A stretch of 64,000 bases of DNA from Streptococcus tangpeifui (GTDB lineage Bacteria > Bacillota > Bacilli > Lactobacillales > Streptococcaceae): contig NZ_JAAKDU010000003.1 in NCBI RefSeq assembly GCF_011038795.1, positions 186,001 through 250,000 on the forward strand. Reading direction: 5' to 3'. The notes beneath the pieces were generated by a model. That model had not been told where the DNA came from. It did no database searches and saw only the letters and a list, made by a program, of their open reading frames with translations. Shown one piece after another: positions 30,249-39,635 of the stretch; the stretch's first letter is position 1; each line of letters starts with the position of its first letter. A program made the position numbers and the translations under genes.

Positions 30249-30971
30249 TTATATTCCTAATTTTTTCGCTTCGTGTTCAATATTCAGTAGGAAATCTTCT
30301 GTTTCCTCCTTTATGATTTCAGAAATGATCTGGCCGTCTTTCATGAACAGGCAGCGTTTTCCATAGGAGGCTACATGGCTGTCATGGGTGATGAGGATGA
30401 TGGTCCTTCCTTCTTGGTTTAGTTTTTGGAAAATACTCATAACTTCTAGGCTCATTTGGGAATTGAGTGCTCCTGTTGGTTCGTCCGCAAATATGATGTC
30501 AGGCTGATTAATAAGCGCCCGACAGATACTGGCACGCTGGAGCTGACCGCCCGATACTTGGCGGATATCCATATCTGCCAAATCTGCTATTGCCATCGTT
30601 TCGAGTAAGTCATAGGCATGTTGGTAAATCTCTTTTTTGGCTTCTTTTTTTAGCTGGAGAGCTGGCAAAACGATATTGTCAATAAGGGAGAGATTGCTGA
30701 GAAATTGATTTTTCTGAAAAACAAACCCCATGTTTTCTAAACGCAATTGACTTAACTGGTTGTCAGATAACTGGCTGAGTGACTGATTATTAAGGGAAAC
30801 ATCTCCGTGCTCGATTCTGTCTAAACCACTGATTTGGTAAAGAAAGGTCGTTTTTCCGCAGCCTGACGGCCCCATGATGGTCACAAAATCACCTTTATGA
30901 ACGGTTACATTGATATCGGTTAAAACTTGGTTCTTTCCGAAAAATTTAGATAAATGTTGAATGCTTAACAT
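30249..30971 (-). CDS. ABC transporter ATPase, MacB-like export cluster
   Basis: 240 residues: Walker A GPSGCGKTT, Q-loop FVFQKNQFL, signature VSGGQLQR, Walker B IIFADEPTGALNS and H-loop ITHDSH. This is the MacB/LolD class that pairs with FtsX-type permeases, here the gene just upstream. The start lies 31 bases after the permease stop, with GAAAAAGG upstream. Together with the upstream MFS and TetR genes it forms one unit. Export of a peptide or a toxic compound is the family expectation; the substrate is unknown. Confidence 0.88.
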   Translation of the reverse strand: MLSIQHLSKFFGKNQVLTDINVTVHKGDFVTIMGPSGCGKTTFLYQISGLDRIEHGDVSLNNQSLSQLSDNQLSQLRLENMGFVFQKNQFLSNLSLIDNIVLPALQLKKEAKKEIYQHAYDLLETMAIADLADMDIRQVSGGQLQRASICRALINQPDIIFADEPTGALNSQMSLEVMSIFQKLNQEGRTIILITHDSHVASYGKRCLFMKDGQIISEIIKEETEDFLLNIEHEAKKLGI

Positions 30972-31002
30972 GGTATGACCTTTTTCCTTTCTGATGATCG
31001 AG

Positions 31003-33354
31003 TTATTCGTTTCTGTAGGCTAAGAATGACTGCTTTTTAACAGGAATGAGTGCCATATAAGTGAGGATGGCAATAATAAGGATTAAGACGCAAAAATAAA
31101 CGGCGAGTTCGGTCCAGCTCATGGCGACAAATGATAATTGCTGAATACCAGAATTTAACAGACCAAACAGACTGCTAATAAAAGGTTCTCCTAGATACTG
31201 TACCAATAATATTCCGCTGAAAGCACCAAGCAAAGAACTGATGGCTAACGGATAAAGTTCCTGTAAATAGACAGAGCTAAAGGATAATCCCAACGTACGC
31301 TTAAATATGAATTCTTTGAGATTGCGGTTGACATGTAAACTTAAAAATAAGAAGAGAAGGCTGCCAAAAATCAGCAAACTCACTCCTAAAGTGGTATTTG
31401 AAGCCTTTTGCAGCTCTTGAATCATTCCGCCTAGGGTTTGCTGAACAATTCCTTTGGCATCGTTAATGCGGTAGCCTTTCTTACCAAGCTTCGATGTTAA
31501 TAGTTGCAGTATTTTTTTCTTCTGATGGTGGTTGGTCAGCCGGAGGTAGAAAATGTATTTTTGCGAATGTGCCTGACTGAACTCACTGGGTAATTTCGCT
31601 GTTTTTCCACCATTTGTAATATCCTGATAGAGTCCGACGATTTTTGGAGAAATGGATTGCCCATTCACTGTAAGAGTGAGTTTATCTCCTAGACCCTTCC
31701 CTAATTCCTCGGCTGCTAAAAGAGACAGAGCAATTTCCTGATTATTTCTAGCTGCATGCCCTTGGGTATAATGCAGTTCTTTTCCTGAATCCTGCCCCAT
31801 ATCTACTGGGAGACTGACTGTATCTCCTTGTGATGAGGCGGCCTGCACTTGTGTTCTTCTGATTTCAGAGAGAGATACAGAGTGGCTCTGTGAAATCTTT
31901 TGTAGGGTCTGCCTCGCAGTTTTTGCTCTTGCGTCGACTCCTTCTCCTTCTGTTACTTCCAAAGAAATATCGTATTTGGCGCTTCCCATGTAGGTAATGA
32001 ATTCTGGCGCATTCATGGTATGAATAAGGCGAGAAGGCAGGAGGATAGTTAGACTTATAAAAAGACAGAGCCAAAACGGAAAAGCATAACCGTTTTTGAG
32101 CTTTCTTCTTGTTATTAAGAGGTTGGCAGACAGATGGCGGACAGGAGGAAATTTCCTTTTTTTCCTACGCAAGACAAAGCCATTTCCCTGAACAAGGAGA
32201 TCCACAACACTTGCTTTTTTAATACGATTCAAAATTATCCAAGAATAGAAAGTGATGACGAAGAAAAGCAAGACTACAATCATAAAACCTAGCATACCAT
32301 CGACTAATGAGAGACCTGTCTGGCCAAAGGTTTCCCTGATTCTTTGCGTCGTTACAGGTAGAAAAACAAGAGCCAGAGAGTAGCCTATTAAACTACCTAA
32401 GCCAGTCGTCAAGACTATCTTTTGCAGATAGAGCTGTTTGATGGTCCTGTTGGGCAGACCAATAGCCTTTAAAAGTCCGATCTCGCCGCTTTCAGCCTCA
32501 ATCTCTGCCAGTAAGATAAAGCGAAGGCAAATCAGTGTAATAACAAGCAGCAAACCTCCCGCTAGAAAGTAGATGGCTGCAGTGGCCAAATCTGTTAAAG
32601 CACTGAGAAAAAAGAGTATGCGATAAGTCAAGGATGGCCCGTTTTGTGGTAAACTTGCTTTCTTATAGGCCGATTGATAGCTGTCTGCTTGACCTGTATC
32701 GTTAAAGTAAGTTTCGATGATGACTTCTTTTTGAGAAAGATTTTTTGTTAACTCTGCAAAGTCAGCATCGCTCACTAAAAATCGTGTAGAGGAAGCCAAG
32801 GTTGAATTCATCTGTGCATCGTGAGCAACCTCTGTAATAGTAAAGGTTTTGCTAAATGCGCCTTCTTGAATACGAAGCCGATCACCGATTTTCATAGAAA
32901 ATTGATCCCGCAAAAGTTTTGGAACGGCTACTTCTCCCGATTTTAACGCTATTTTTTCATGCTGTGCATTTAAGAGCAGATCGTAGGTTTTATTCTGTTT
33001 GACAAAGCTAATATCCAGCTGTGAATCCGCTAAGGCATCGCGCTTTTTGTTTTGGTGATAAACGGTCAGCTGCTTTCCTTCGACATTTAATAGCTGCACA
33101 GTCTGCCAAGCTTTGACACCTGAGTATGATTGATTAAATTGATCAATCTCTTCTTGGTTTAGCTGACCGCGATGCATTTGGATGAAATGAGGCGGCTGGG
33201 CTACTTGGTACATGTCAGAAATGCTGGATACCGTCTGTTTTATGAGAAAGAAAACGCTACAAACGATAAAGAGAGACAGGCTAGTCAGACCAATTAACAA
33301 CAAATTTTTGATAGGATGCCGCTTGAGGTCGCTTTTTAGGAGTTTGTAGAACAT
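31003..33354 (-). CDS. FtsX-family ABC permease
   Basis: 783 residues. One N-terminal helix (about 18-40) is followed by a large extracytoplasmic domain, three helices (about 250-370), a second extracytoplasmic domain and four C-terminal helices (640-775): a double FtsX-domain layout. The start ATG has GGAGGTG and lies 11 bases after the stop of the MFS gene. It pairs with the ATPase downstream. The protein resembles MacB-like or BceB-like exporters but has the two-domain architecture, not the single BceB loop. Confidence 0.85.
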   Translation of the reverse strand: MFYKLLKSDLKRHPIKNLLLIGLTSLSLFIVCSVFFLIKQTVSSISDMYQVAQPPHFIQMHRGQLNQEEIDQFNQSYSGVKAWQTVQLLNVEGKQLTVYHQNKKRDALADSQLDISFVKQNKTYDLLLNAQHEKIALKSGEVAVPKLLRDQFSMKIGDRLRIQEGAFSKTFTITEVAHDAQMNSTLASSTRFLVSDADFAELTKNLSQKEVIIETYFNDTGQADSYQSAYKKASLPQNGPSLTYRILFFLSALTDLATAAIYFLAGGLLLVITLICLRFILLAEIEAESGEIGLLKAIGLPNRTIKQLYLQKIVLTTGLGSLIGYSLALVFLPVTTQRIRETFGQTGLSLVDGMLGFMIVVLLFFVITFYSWIILNRIKKASVVDLLVQGNGFVLRRKKRKFPPVRHLSANLLITRRKLKNGYAFPFWLCLFISLTILLPSRLIHTMNAPEFITYMGSAKYDISLEVTEGEGVDARAKTARQTLQKISQSHSVSLSEIRRTQVQAASSQGDTVSLPVDMGQDSGKELHYTQGHAARNNQEIALSLLAAEELGKGLGDKLTLTVNGQSISPKIVGLYQDITNGGKTAKLPSEFSQAHSQKYIFYLRLTNHHQKKKILQLLTSKLGKKGYRINDAKGIVQQTLGGMIQELQKASNTTLGVSLLIFGSLLFLFLSLHVNRNLKEFIFKRTLGLSFSSVYLQELYPLAISSLLGAFSGILLVQYLGEPFISSLFGLLNSGIQQLSFVAMSWTELAVYFCVLILIIAILTYMALIPVKKQSFLAYRNE

Positions 33355-33365
33355 GTGACACCTCC

Positions 33366-34619
33366 TTACTCTACTTTCATTTGCTTGATTGAGCGATTGC
33401 TGCCGATCAACAGTGAACTAAGGATCAGGCCAATTCCTGAAATAATCAACATAAGCCCGATTCCCCTGCCTGCTCCGCTTCCAATCAATTGTCCAATAAT
33501 AGTTCCTGCTAAGGCACCTTGTTTGGCCATCAGGGGTTCAAATAGACGGTCTGCCAGAAAACCTGCACACAGATAGGCAATAATGGTACCGAATTGGGTG
33601 ATAAAACTAATCATTCCCCAGATTCTGCCCTGTAATTCATTAGGAATGGTTACTCTGACCAGCACATCGGCACAGGTATTGACAAAGGCCAAAGTCATAA
33701 AAAAGAGGAAAATTGTGATACCGACCCACCATATATTCATGACAAAACCGCACAATCCAATGAAGAGACCTGCTAGCAATCCAGCCTGGGCTAGAATCGC
33801 TGCATGCTGCCGATGAATGCCTTTGACCCCAATCCAGAGACTGCCGACTAAGAGCCCTACTGTGCAAAGGGCTTCCATGATTCCAACAGTTTGCGTATCA
33901 GCCATGTTCAGTACCAGAGGTTCGACTAAAATTTGAACTAGTCCGATAAAGAAGCAAACCAAGGTCATCATAGCAATTAAGGATTGCAAACCCTTATAGC
34001 TCCGGCTAAGCTTCCAAGTTTCTCCAAACGAAATCCTCTCTTTGTCTTTTTGTTTTGAAATCTTGATTCCTTTTTTAACACAGAAAATCAAGAGGACAGC
34101 TACTAGGAAAGATAGGATATCCAGACAAAGAATAAAGCGAATATCAAAGTAGGCTAGAAAGAATCCGGCTAAGGCAGGAGAAATTAAATAACGTGAACTA
34201 GCTGCCAGTTGAACCATGCCGCTTGCCTTGGCATACTCATCTTTGGTCAATAAATCGCTCACTGTTGCACGATAGGCTGGCTCAACCAGTGACGAAAAGA
34301 CAGCACTAATGGTTACACCGATATAGATGGGACTTAAATTGGTTGAGCCGATATTCAAGTTCAGTACGATATAAAGCAAGCCTAGGACTGAGAAGCTGTC
34401 ACCAATCATCATCAAGGCTCTCCGATCATAGCGATCGGCTAAAAAACCGCCAAATGGAGCTAACAGAACAGTTGGCAAAAATGCCAGTAGGGTTATAAGA
34501 GAAACTGCGGTTACACTATTTGTAACCTTCAAAGCGTAAATAGTCATAGCAAAGGCAGACATCCCTCCGCCAATACTGGAAATCAATTCCCCAAACCATA
34601 GGGTTAAAAATTTTTTCAA
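33366..34619 (-). CDS. Major facilitator superfamily drug efflux permease
   Basis: 417 residues with twelve predicted membrane helices. The motif-A-like loop GGFLADRYDRRALMMIGD lies between helices 2 and 3. The class is similar to macrolide/enterobactin-type exporters (MefA/EntS branch). The start has AAAGGAG upstream. It follows the TetR regulator after 99 bases that hold a candidate TetR operator, and it is followed within 11 bases by the ABC permease. Two unrelated exporters in one TetR-controlled unit suggest a multi-compound defence operon. Confidence 0.85.
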   Translation of the reverse strand: MKKFLTLWFGELISSIGGGMSAFAMTIYALKVTNSVTAVSLITLLAFLPTVLLAPFGGFLADRYDRRALMMIGDSFSVLGLLYIVLNLNIGSTNLSPIYIGVTISAVFSSLVEPAYRATVSDLLTKDEYAKASGMVQLAASSRYLISPALAGFFLAYFDIRFILCLDILSFLVAVLLIFCVKKGIKISKQKDKERISFGETWKLSRSYKGLQSLIAMMTLVCFFIGLVQILVEPLVLNMADTQTVGIMEALCTVGLLVGSLWIGVKGIHRQHAAILAQAGLLAGLFIGLCGFVMNIWWVGITIFLFFMTLAFVNTCADVLVRVTIPNELQGRIWGMISFITQFGTIIAYLCAGFLADRLFEPLMAKQGALAGTIIGQLIGSGAGRGIGLMLIISGIGLILSSLLIGSNRSIKQMKVE

Positions 34620-34652
34620 TTTTGCTCTCCTTTAAATAATATCTTTATATGT

Positions 34653-34665
34653 CGACCAACGGTCG
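34653..34665 (-). promoter_or_regulatory. Candidate TetR operator 1
   Basis: CGACC-AAC-GGTCG, a perfect inverted repeat with a three-base centre, 33 bases upstream of the MFS start. The same half-sites recur at 35331-35343 upstream of the TetR gene. Confidence 0.75.
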
Positions 34666-34718
34666 GTTGCGGTCAAAAATAAAATTGCAGCAAGGGCAAT
34701 TTTATCTTAGTGAATAAC

Positions 34719-35309
34719 TCAATTCTCAATACCAAGTTGCTTGAAGAGGAAGAATTGAAAAGCCTCAAGCAATTGCTGCTGCTCCTTCTTATCCAGCTGA
34801 AAAATTCCGTCATCAAAGAGTGTTGCTACAGCAGCAAGTACGATTTGCACCAGTTGTTTAGGATAGGGACAGTCAAATTGGCCAGCTTGCACCCCTTCTT
34901 CAATAATGCCTGTTAGCAGAGGCGTCACTTCGTGCAGGATAGCTTGTAAGGATTTCTGATGGAGGAGAGCATTTTTGGGTTTGTGCATATCTTCCAGCAG
35001 CTTTCCGCCATAGATATCTGTAATATTCATACTTTGGAAAGCCTCTGCCAGCTTGTCCTTTGGATCCTTGTTTGGCTTATTGATAACGGCTGCTACTCTT
35101 GATTTTAGAACGGCAGTCGCTTCATCTACAACAGCTTCCAGTACTTCTTCCTTAGATTTAAAATAGTAATAAAATGTCCCCTTGGCAATCCCAACGACCT
35201 TCAAAATATCGTTGACACTGGCTTTTTCAAAGCCTTTTTCTTGAAAGAGCTGGGTAGCAGCTGCAAGAATCTCAGCCCGGCGCTCATCGTACCCTTTGAC
35301 AATTCTCAT
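34719..35309 (-). CDS. TetR/AcrR-family regulator of the export cluster
   Basis: 196 residues. The N-terminal helix-turn-helix (about 8-55) ends in VVGIAKGTFYYYFKSKEEV, the hallmark TetR recognition segment. The C-terminal all-helical ligand domain is otherwise unremarkable. The start has GGAGGAAG upstream. It is first in the minus-strand unit with the MFS and ABC genes; identical half-site palindromes lie upstream of this gene and of the MFS gene, so it likely represses both itself and the exporters and is released by an exported compound. Confidence 0.88.
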   Translation of the reverse strand: MRIVKGYDERRAEILAAATQLFQEKGFEKASVNDILKVVGIAKGTFYYYFKSKEEVLEAVVDEATAVLKSRVAAVINKPNKDPKDKLAEAFQSMNITDIYGGKLLEDMHKPKNALLHQKSLQAILHEVTPLLTGIIEEGVQAGQFDCPYPKQLVQIVLAAVATLFDDGIFQLDKKEQQQLLEAFQFFLFKQLGIEN

Positions 35310-35330
35310 GCTTCCTCCTTCGTCACCAAC

Positions 35331-35343
35331 CGACCAATGGTCG
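35331..35343 (-). promoter_or_regulatory. Candidate TetR operator 2
   Basis: CGACC-AAT-GGTCG, the same inverted half-sites as operator 1, 22 bases upstream of the TetR start. AACCGACC/GGTCG context is shared with operator 1 on the opposite strand. Confidence 0.75.
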
Positions 35344-35470
35344 ATTCCTCAAATACAGCATAACATAACCCTTGTATTTCTGTCAAATCTAAATATAGCC
35401 TGCTATCAAGAAAATACGTTCTGCAGCCCTATAGGATCGATCAACTAAGGTAGTAATGCGAGTAACTGAC

Positions 35471-35497
35471 CAAAAAATCCCTGCGCAGGCAGAGATT
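35471..35497 (-). terminator. Terminator of the second ABC operon
   Basis: On the minus strand AATCTCTGC pairs with GCAGGGATT around CTGC, then a T run, 41 bases after the permease stop. Confidence 0.7.
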
Positions 35498-35537
35498 CTT
35501 CAGGGAATTGGAATTGTTCTTGTAATATTTTATCTTA

Positions 35538-38159
35538 TCAGTCAACGCTTTTGAGTGCTTCTAACATGTCAACGGCTTTTAGTCTATGGTTAACTAGCCA
35601 GCCTAGGGCGCTCAGAATGATGATAATAGCTAGCACTGGAATGAGATAAACCGACCAGGTTAACGAGTAACTAAAGTTGAAATCATCTCCGCCCATCCGA
35701 CTGATCAAAAGCCTGTGGAGTCCAAAACCACCGGCAAGGCCTACCAGAATACCAATTAGCGACAAGGTGATGGTTTCGCGGTAGATATACATGGTGACTT
35801 CTTTGCTGTGAAATCCAAGCACCTTGATAGTTGAGAGTTCACGAATACGTTCGGCAACATTGATAGTGGTGAGATTATAGAGAATCACGAGGGCCAGTAA
35901 AATTGAGACGATAATCAAAATCAGCATGACGCTGTTGAGAGAGTCCACTACTTTGTTTAAGGAATTAACCATAGCAATATTCTGTGAGACAGCCTCTACC
36001 CCTTTTAAGTCCAGAAAATCCGTCGAAAGTTTTTTAACCTTGCTGTCTGAATCATCTTTGGCCTGTAAGAGATAGGCGTTGGTTGATAGATCAGTTTTAA
36101 AGGCTTTTTGGTAGTAATTCTGGGTCATAAAGATAAAATGGCCTGTATAGATCTGAGCAATGCCAGATACTTTCAAAGAGACCTTATGGCCATCCTTATC
36201 AATATAGTCAAAGTGATCACCGGCCTTTACCTGATAGAGCTGGGCGAGTTTTTCAGATAGAATAACCCCATCATCTGAAAGTTTGAGTTTTTGACCTTTG
36301 GACGAGGATAGATTAATCATGCCAGAAAAATCTTTATCTGGTGTTACCAGACATGTTACAGTTTGAGCCTCTGTAACGTATTTAATGGTCTGTTCACTCT
36401 TTTCATAATAAATATTTAACGACTTATCAAAGTCTTTGGAAGCAATAGCCTTCTTGACAGCTGCTTTCTCCTGCGATGAGGCTTGCTTGTTGCGAACGGC
36501 AATCATATCATAAGAGAAAATCTGTCCGAACTGCTTGTCGGTCACTCCGGAAATGGACGACTGGATTCCCAATCCAGCAAATAATAAAGCAACTGAGCCA
36601 GCCACACCAAAGATGGTCATCAGCATGCGCTGTTTATAACGAAAGATATTGCGTGCGGTTACCTTGTGGGTGAAGCTGAGACGATTCCAAAGAAAAGTCA
36701 GTCGCTCCAAAAGAATTTTAGAACCCGCTGCTGGCGGTTTGGGCAGCAAGAGCTGGGCTGGTTTATCGCGCAGTTCACGATAAGCGATCCAGAAAGCCGG
36801 CAGAATACTGGAAAGAATCGCTAAGCCAAATGCTAAAAGGATATAAGAGGCATAAGGTAACAATTTCATTTTATCCAATGTCAGATCACCCATGGTGATA
36901 TTGCCGATATTGACAGGAAGATAATAAGTACCCGCTGTAACCCCTAGGGCGGTCCCAAGTATACCAGCCATAAAGCCATAAATGACAAATTTACGGATAA
37001 CATCCTGATTCGAATAGCCGAGGGCCTTGAAGAGCCCTGAATTTTGCCGCTCCTCATCAACAAAGCGTGTCATGGTCGTAAAGGTGACCATGGCAGCAAC
37101 TAGATACAAAACAATGGGGAAAAGATCGGCTACAATGGCAATACTCGTGGCTGTTGCGGCAAAAGCCATATAGCCATCGCCACCTGGAAGTGTAGAACGT
37201 GTGTAGCTAGTATAGGCTGGTTTGGTTAAGTTGTCTTTCTCTTTTTGGGCAGCAGCAATTTTTGCTTGCGCCTGACTTATTTGCTTGCTGATCTCTGCTG
37301 CTTGCTGAGGTGGTAATTGAGCTTGAGCCCCTGCTTGTGCTAATTGCTCCTTGACCTTAGTTACCTGCGCTTGCTTTTTATCAATTTTTTCTTGAGCATC
37401 ATCTTTGAGGTCAGCCAAACGCTTGGCACCATTATCCTTTAGCAAGTCATTCAGGTCTTTTTGGTGATCTGCTAATCTTTCCTTATAGGTATTTTGAAAG
37501 GGATTAAGTCCAGCGAGATCATTATAACGAATGCGAGCAATACTATAGACATCACTGTCGAAGGCTTCTGGTAAAGTAACAGCATACCCTGATAGGCTGC
37601 CATCACCAGCTGTTGAGCTGCCCAAGCTTGTTTTAGAGAGGATCTCTGTTGAGTTGATAAAGCCCGTGATCGTGTAGGTATCATACTTCAATGAGGTTTT
37701 ATTGCCCCTTTTAAAAGTAATGTGGTCTCCAATTTTATAATCCTTACGGTAAGCCTTGGATAGGGCAATTTCCTTGGTCTTTTTAGGAAACCTTCCTGAT
37801 GTGAGTTCATAGCGAGAGATATTATTAACGGCATTATCGTAGGAGAAAATGCGGACAGCATCTGTATGATCTTTGATTGTGACATCATCTAGGTAGCCGT
37901 ACTCTACCTTTGCCTCTTTGATAGCAGACAGTTCCTTTTGGTCGTCCTTACTCAGTCCATAATCGGCCATAACGCTCAGGTCCATCGTGTGATACTTGGA
38001 TAAGTAGTCACTGGCAGTTGTTTGTATATCAGGTGTGGTCGATTTAAGACCGACCAAGGCAAAGGATCCCAACATCAATAAGAGTACAATCGAAATAAAA
38101 CGTCCCTTGGATACTGTAATAGCCTTGCGCACATCTTTCCAATAGATTTTTTTAGACAT
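35538..38159 (-). CDS. Large FtsX-family ABC permease
   Basis: 873 residues. N-terminal helix (about 17-37), an extracytoplasmic domain whose residues about 225-320 form an A/Q/K-rich coiled coil, three helices with an FtsX domain (about 340-470), a second extracytoplasmic domain (about 520-720) and a C-terminal FtsX block (about 725-860). The start has GGAGGAAG upstream and lies nine bases after the ATPase stop. The coiled-coil arm is typical of large Gram-positive FtsX permeases such as those near YknZ/SalY-type exporters. Substrate unknown. Confidence 0.88.
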   Translation of the reverse strand: MSKKIYWKDVRKAITVSKGRFISIVLLLMLGSFALVGLKSTTPDIQTTASDYLSKYHTMDLSVMADYGLSKDDQKELSAIKEAKVEYGYLDDVTIKDHTDAVRIFSYDNAVNNISRYELTSGRFPKKTKEIALSKAYRKDYKIGDHITFKRGNKTSLKYDTYTITGFINSTEILSKTSLGSSTAGDGSLSGYAVTLPEAFDSDVYSIARIRYNDLAGLNPFQNTYKERLADHQKDLNDLLKDNGAKRLADLKDDAQEKIDKKQAQVTKVKEQLAQAGAQAQLPPQQAAEISKQISQAQAKIAAAQKEKDNLTKPAYTSYTRSTLPGGDGYMAFAATATSIAIVADLFPIVLYLVAAMVTFTTMTRFVDEERQNSGLFKALGYSNQDVIRKFVIYGFMAGILGTALGVTAGTYYLPVNIGNITMGDLTLDKMKLLPYASYILLAFGLAILSSILPAFWIAYRELRDKPAQLLLPKPPAAGSKILLERLTFLWNRLSFTHKVTARNIFRYKQRMLMTIFGVAGSVALLFAGLGIQSSISGVTDKQFGQIFSYDMIAVRNKQASSQEKAAVKKAIASKDFDKSLNIYYEKSEQTIKYVTEAQTVTCLVTPDKDFSGMINLSSSKGQKLKLSDDGVILSEKLAQLYQVKAGDHFDYIDKDGHKVSLKVSGIAQIYTGHFIFMTQNYYQKAFKTDLSTNAYLLQAKDDSDSKVKKLSTDFLDLKGVEAVSQNIAMVNSLNKVVDSLNSVMLILIIVSILLALVILYNLTTINVAERIRELSTIKVLGFHSKEVTMYIYRETITLSLIGILVGLAGGFGLHRLLISRMGGDDFNFSYSLTWSVYLIPVLAIIIILSALGWLVNHRLKAVDMLEALKSVD

Positions 38160-38168
38160 AACTTCCTC

Positions 38169-38870
38169 CTAGTACTCTAGGCTTGCAATATCTTGCGGAT
38201 GATCATTGGTTTTGATAGATTTTACAGTGGCATCCCGCATATGAATGACACGATCTGCAATGGGTGCTAGAGCTGAATTATGGGTTACGATGATGACTGT
38301 TGCGCCTTGCTGACGAGACATGTCCTGCAGGATTTGCAGCACCTGTTTACCGGTTTGGTAATCAAGGGCACCGGTCGGTTCATCACACAGCAGAATCTTT
38401 GGCCTTTTAGCCACGGCGCGTGCAATGGAAACACGCTGCTGCTCCCCGCCAGATAGTTGCGCTGGAAAATTATTGATCCGATTTTCAAGTCCGACTTCTT
38501 TTAGAATCGTTACAGGATCCATAGCATCTTTGACAATTTCTGAGGCTAATTCAACATTTTCCTTAGCTGTCAGATTGGCGACCAGATTGTAGAATTGAAA
38601 CACAAAGCCCACATCATCACGGCGGTAATTGGTCCGCTGGTGCGAATTGAGCTGAGCAATATCTGTGCCATCAATAATGACCTGCCCTTCATCATTGGTA
38701 TCCATTCCTCCCAGAATATTGAGCAGGGTTGATTTCCCTGCTCCTGATGATCCCAGAATAATCACGAGCTCTCCTTTTTCAATCTCGAAATTGACATCAT
38801 CATTAGCTGAGATAGTGGTATCCCCCATATGATAACGCTTAGTAGAATGTTTAACTTCGATATAAGCCAT
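38169..38870 (-). CDS. ABC transporter ATPase paired with the large permease
   Basis: 233 residues from the ATG at 38870, which has GGAGGAAAGC; an in-frame extension of 27 residues upstream has no ribosome-binding site and crosses the regulatory repeats, so it is rejected. Walker [10 protein letters not shown], signature LSGGEQQR, Walker [16 protein letters not shown]-loop VTHNSA. Divergent from the TetR gene at 38984; the 113-base shared region holds three TGTTGATTT repeats. Confidence 0.9.
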   Translation of the reverse strand: MAYIEVKHSTKRYHMGDTTISANDDVNFEIEKGELVIILGSSGAGKSTLLNILGGMDTNDEGQVIIDGTDIAQLNSHQRTNYRRDDVGFVFQFYNLVANLTAKENVELASEIVKDAMDPVTILKEVGLENRINNFPAQLSGGEQQRVSIARAVAKRPKILLCDEPTGALDYQTGKQVLQILQDMSRQQGATVIIVTHNSALAPIADRVIHMRDATVKSIKTNDHPQDIASLEY

Positions 38871-38894
38871 CGCTTTCCTCCTTAATTGGACACA

Positions 38895-38973
38895 TTGTTG
38901 ATTTATAACAGGAAATATTATATAATCAGCCTGTTGATTTAACAAGAACAAAAATAAACAAAGTGTTGATTTA
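38895..38973. promoter_or_regulatory. Three direct repeats TGTTGATTT(A) in the divergent control region
   Basis: TGTTGATTTA at 38896 and 38964 and TGTTGATTTA at 38932 (spacing 36 and 32 bases); the first two are followed by partly inverted TAACA/AACAAG, giving imperfect palindromes. A TATATTATATAATC segment between repeats 1 and 2 supplies -10-like sequence in both directions. They are the likely operators of the adjacent TetR protein. Confidence 0.65.
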
Positions 38974-38983
38974 AGGAAAGCAT

Positions 38984-39535
38984 ATGGCTCAAAAACGACA
39001 GACTGAAACCAAAAACTATCTCAAGAAGGCTCTAATCCGCCTACTATCGGAAAAGGATTTTGAAACGATTACTATCTCGGACTTGACCAAGACAGCGGGG
39101 ATTAATCGCGGAACTTTCTATCTTCATTACTTGGATAAATATGATATGGTCAATCAGATGAAAGAGGAAATGCTGACTCAGCTCTTTAATATCTTACTGC
39201 AGGAAGATTTAGATGAGGATCCTAGACCTGTGATAAAAGAGGTGCTTGACTATCTTGTCAGGGATTTTGACTTTGTCTCTGTGATTGCAAAAACTTCTTA
39301 TGTTAATTTCTCCCAAATCATCAAAGATTTTGTTTTTCAGCTTATTATCAGCTACCCTAACTGGAAAAAGACTATCGCCCAGCATTACGATATTCCGGAA
39401 GACTATGCCTTAGAAGTTTACCTAGCCAGTAGTGAAAGCCTCATTACCTATTGGATCAATCAAGGAGCCGACAAAAGTACAGCTGATATGGCTGATATCA
39501 TCGTAAAAGTACTATTTGTAGATGAACCTATTTAA
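38984..39535 (+). CDS. TetR-family regulator of the second ABC exporter
   Basis: 183 residues. N-terminal helix-turn-helix (about 8-52) with ITISDLTKTAGINRGTFYLH; the C-terminal domain is of the short TetR_C type found in Gram-positive regulators. The start has AAGGAAAG upstream and follows repeat 3 by eleven bases. Divergent from the ATPase gene, so it should control both directions through the repeats. A terminator follows the stop. Confidence 0.88.
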   Translation: MAQKRQTETKNYLKKALIRLLSEKDFETITISDLTKTAGINRGTFYLHYLDKYDMVNQMKEEMLTQLFNILLQEDLDEDPRPVIKEVLDYLVRDFDFVSVIAKTSYVNFSQIIKDFVFQLIISYPNWKKTIAQHYDIPEDYALEVYLASSESLITYWINQGADKSTADMADIIVKVLFVDEPI

Positions 39536-39538
39536 AAA

Positions 39539-39567
39539 CAGCTCACATTGAAGTGAACTGCTTTTTT
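39539..39567 (+). terminator. TetR gene terminator
   Basis: CAGCTCAC pairs with GTGAACTG (one mismatch), followed by a T run, immediately after the stop. It may also stop satE transcription from the other side. Confidence 0.65.
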
Positions 39568-39635
39568 AGAGATACCAATTGAAATAAAGATACGCTAGTC
39601 TTTTTATATGGAATTGAAATGCATTAACTAAACTA

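Noticed and set aside
38871-38951. Longer start for the ATPase at 38169
   Set aside because: No Shine-Dalgarno, crosses the TGTTGATTT repeats, while ATG 38870 has GGAGGAAAG.
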